A program made the translations under genes and the position numbers. DNA of 6,136 bases from Granulosicoccaceae bacterium (GTDB lineage: Bacteria; Pseudomonadota; Gammaproteobacteria; DAOVJZ01), in NCBI GenBank assembly GCA_030632035.1, contig DAOVJZ010000096.1, positions 1 through 6,136 on the forward strand. Direction: 5' to 3'. The notes beneath the pieces are model-generated. The model ran no database searches. It was not told where the DNA came from and saw only the letters and a program-made list of their open reading frames with translations. Below, in pieces: positions 4,485 through 6,136 of this stretch (within the stretch, counting starts at the first letter, position 1; every line of letters starts with the position of its first letter).

Positions 4485-6136
4485 ATGTTGAATGAATATC
4501 CACTGTGGAAATATCTGCTGCTCATTTTTGTGATCGCCATCGGCGCGCTTTATGCTACGCCTAATTTGTATGGCGAAGATCCCGCATTACAAATTTCGGC
4601 CACCCGCCAGAGCAAGATGGATGAATCTACTTTGGTGCGCATCGAAGAAAGTTTCAAGAAAGCATCAATTGAATACAAATCCTTTGTCATGGACAAGAAG
4701 AGCATGAGTATTCGTTTCAGTGATACCGAAACCCAACTCAAGGCAATGACGGTGGTTAAACGCGAGCTGGGCGAAACATATACCACTGCACTTAACCTGT
4801 TGCCTGCCACGCCGGACTGGCTGGCCTCATTCAATGCCAGACCCATGTATCTGGGACTCGATTTGCGCGGCGGCGTGCATTTCCTGATGGAAGTGGATGT
4901 AGATGCAGCAGTCAAACAGAGAGAAGAATCCAGTGTCAGTGAAATGCGCTCCAGTATGCGTAAGGAAAAAATTCGTTATTTGACGGTTGCTCGCAAACCG
5001 GCCACTAATGAACGTCCTGCTGGTATTGAAATCAAGTTTAAAAGTGCAGAAGAACGTGACAAGGCCAATAGCCTGATTCGCAAGGATTACGGGGACATGC
5101 AGCGCACTGAGTATGACGAAGGTGAACGTTCTTTTCTGCTGGTATCATTCAGTGATAACGGTATTCGTGAATTAAAGCGTTATGCTTTACAACAAAATAT
5201 CACTACGTTGCGTAATCGTGTTAACGAACTGGGTGTAGCCGAACCCATTATTCAGCAACAGGGTTTGAATCGTATTGTAGTTCAGTTACCGGGTGTGCAG
5301 GATACAACCCGTGCCAAAAAGATATTGGGTACTACAGCGACACTGGAATATCGACTGGTTGATATTGAGCATGCTGTGCAAGATGCTATCAATGGTCATG
5401 TGCCGGTAGGTTCAAAACTCTATTACGAACGTGATGGCAATCCGATATTACTCAAGAAGCGAACCATTGTTACCGGCGACCAGATCACCAATGCCTCATC
5501 CACTATTGATCAGACTAATAGTCAGCCAGCGGTGCTTGTTACCCTCAATAGCAAGGGTGCACGCCGCATGGGTGACATCACCAAGGAAAACATCGGCAAG
5601 CCAATGGCCGTGGTGTTCAAGGAAAAACGCGGCAAAAAACTGGTAGAAGAAGTCATTAATGTGGCGACTATTCGTGATGCATTCAGCAAGCGTTTCCAGA
5701 CAACGGGGCTTGATAGCTCAGAAGAAGCACGTGACCTGGCGCTGTTATTACGTGCTGGTTCGTTATCCGCACCGGTTGAAATTATTGAAGAACGCACAGT
5801 AGGTCCGAGTCTGGGTAAAGACAATATTGAACAGGGTTTCCGTTCTGTCATTATAGGTTTTGTCGTAGTACTGGCGTTCATGGCGTTTTGGTACAGGGGA
5901 TTTGGACTGGTTGCGAATATGGCACTGACACTGAATCTGGTATTGATTGTCGCTGTGCTTTCCATGTTGCAAGCCACCCTGACCATGCCCGGCATTGCTG
6001 GTATCGTGTTGACGGTCGGCATGGCCGTGGATGCGAATGTACTTATCTTTGAACGCATACGAGAAGAACTACGCAATGGCAATACGCCACAGGCCAGTAT
6101 CCATGCGGGTTATGAAAAGGCATTCGGTACGATTGC
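4485..6136 (+). CDS. secD: Protein-export membrane protein SecD, N-terminal 550 residues (3' end outside window)
   Basis: Subunit of the SecDF complex, which uses the proton-motive force to pull preproteins out of SecYEG on the periplasmic side. About 550 of an expected 615 or so residues are present, with no stop before the right edge. Membrane helix 1 spans about 10-25, after MLNEYPLWKY. The large periplasmic part then holds LGLDLRGGVHFLMEV at 123-137 and the blocks LRNRVNELGVAEP, VVQLPGVQDTTRAK and LATLEYRL-like ATLEYRLVD. NIGKPMAVVF and LLLRAGSLSAPVEIIEERTVGPSLG come next. Membrane helices 2 and 3 lie at about 453-470 and 474-495, and helix 4 contains Asp516 in AVDANVLIFERI. That Asp matches E. 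coli Asp519, implicated in proton transfer. The start is set by the Shine-Dalgarno at 4468-4474. secF would be expected next. Confidence 0.97.
   Translation, partial: MLNEYPLWKYLLLIFVIAIGALYATPNLYGEDPALQISATRQSKMDESTLVRIEESFKKASIEYKSFVMDKKSMSIRFSDTETQLKAMTVVKRELGETYTTALNLLPATPDWLASFNARPMYLGLDLRGGVHFLMEVDVDAAVKQREESSVSEMRSSMRKEKIRYLTVARKPATNERPAGIEIKFKSAEERDKANSLIRKDYGDMQRTEYDEGERSFLLVSFSDNGIRELKRYALQQNITTLRNRVNELGVAEPIIQQQGLNRIVVQLPGVQDTTRAKKILGTTATLEYRLVDIEHAVQDAINGHVPVGSKLYYERDGNPILLKKRTIVTGDQITNASSTIDQTNSQPAVLVTLNSKGARRMGDITKENIGKPMAVVFKEKRGKKLVEEVINVATIRDAFSKRFQTTGLDSSEEARDLALLLRAGSLSAPVEIIEERTVGPSLGKDNIEQGFRSVIIGFVVVLAFMAFWYRGFGLVANMALTLNLVLIVAVLSMLQATLTMPGIAGIVLTVGMAVDANVLIFERIREELRNGNTPQASIHAGYEKAFGTI

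Noticed and set aside
5522..6082. A 186-codon minus-strand frame inside secD
   Set aside because: It is antisense to strongly conserved SecD sequence, is rich in Ser, Thr and Arg, and has no recognisable domain.

Overview
This is a stretch of bacterial chromosome, most likely from a gammaproteobacterium outside the enteric group. The evidence is the gene order tRNA-Leu / queA-tgt-yajC-secD, which is typical of that class, and proteins that line up closely with the Escherichia coli versions as I remember them. Base composition looks balanced to slightly AT-rich. I see no sign of phage, transposon, CRISPR or integration: this is core chromosome with two less familiar genes in the middle. The genus cannot be named from the sequence alone.

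Left part (1-1327, plus strand): the C-terminal third of glucose-6-phosphate isomerase (pgi) runs in from the left edge. After 15 bases comes a Crp/Fnr-type cyclic-nucleotide-binding protein with a poorly conserved DNA-binding end. Middle (1342-1846, minus strand): a tRNA-Leu with anticodon CAA, followed 10 bases after its CCA end by an uncharacterised Cys-rich protein of 135 residues. The spacing suggests that both are cut from one transcript. This unit converges on the Crp-like gene, with 14 bases between the two ends.

Right part (1940-6136, plus strand): queA and tgt, two enzymes of queuosine tRNA modification, lie 12 bases apart. They are followed by yajC and secD of the Sec protein-export machinery; secD runs off the right edge. 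Tgt swaps guanine 34 of GUN-anticodon tRNAs for preQ1, and QueA then adds the epoxycyclopentane ring to it from S-adenosylmethionine. YajC and SecD join SecF, presumably encoded just beyond the window, in the complex that uses the proton gradient to pull proteins through SecYEG. A candidate sigma-70 promoter at the end of tgt could let yajC-secD be expressed separately from queA-tgt.

The 93 bases between the tRNA and queA hold divergent promoters. The tRNA side has a good -10 and a GC-rich discriminator. On the queA side, and before the Crp-like gene, no Shine-Dalgarno is visible and a -10-like hexamer lies about 7 bases from the start codon, which fits leaderless mRNAs but is unproven. The longest gene-free stretch is this 93-base region.
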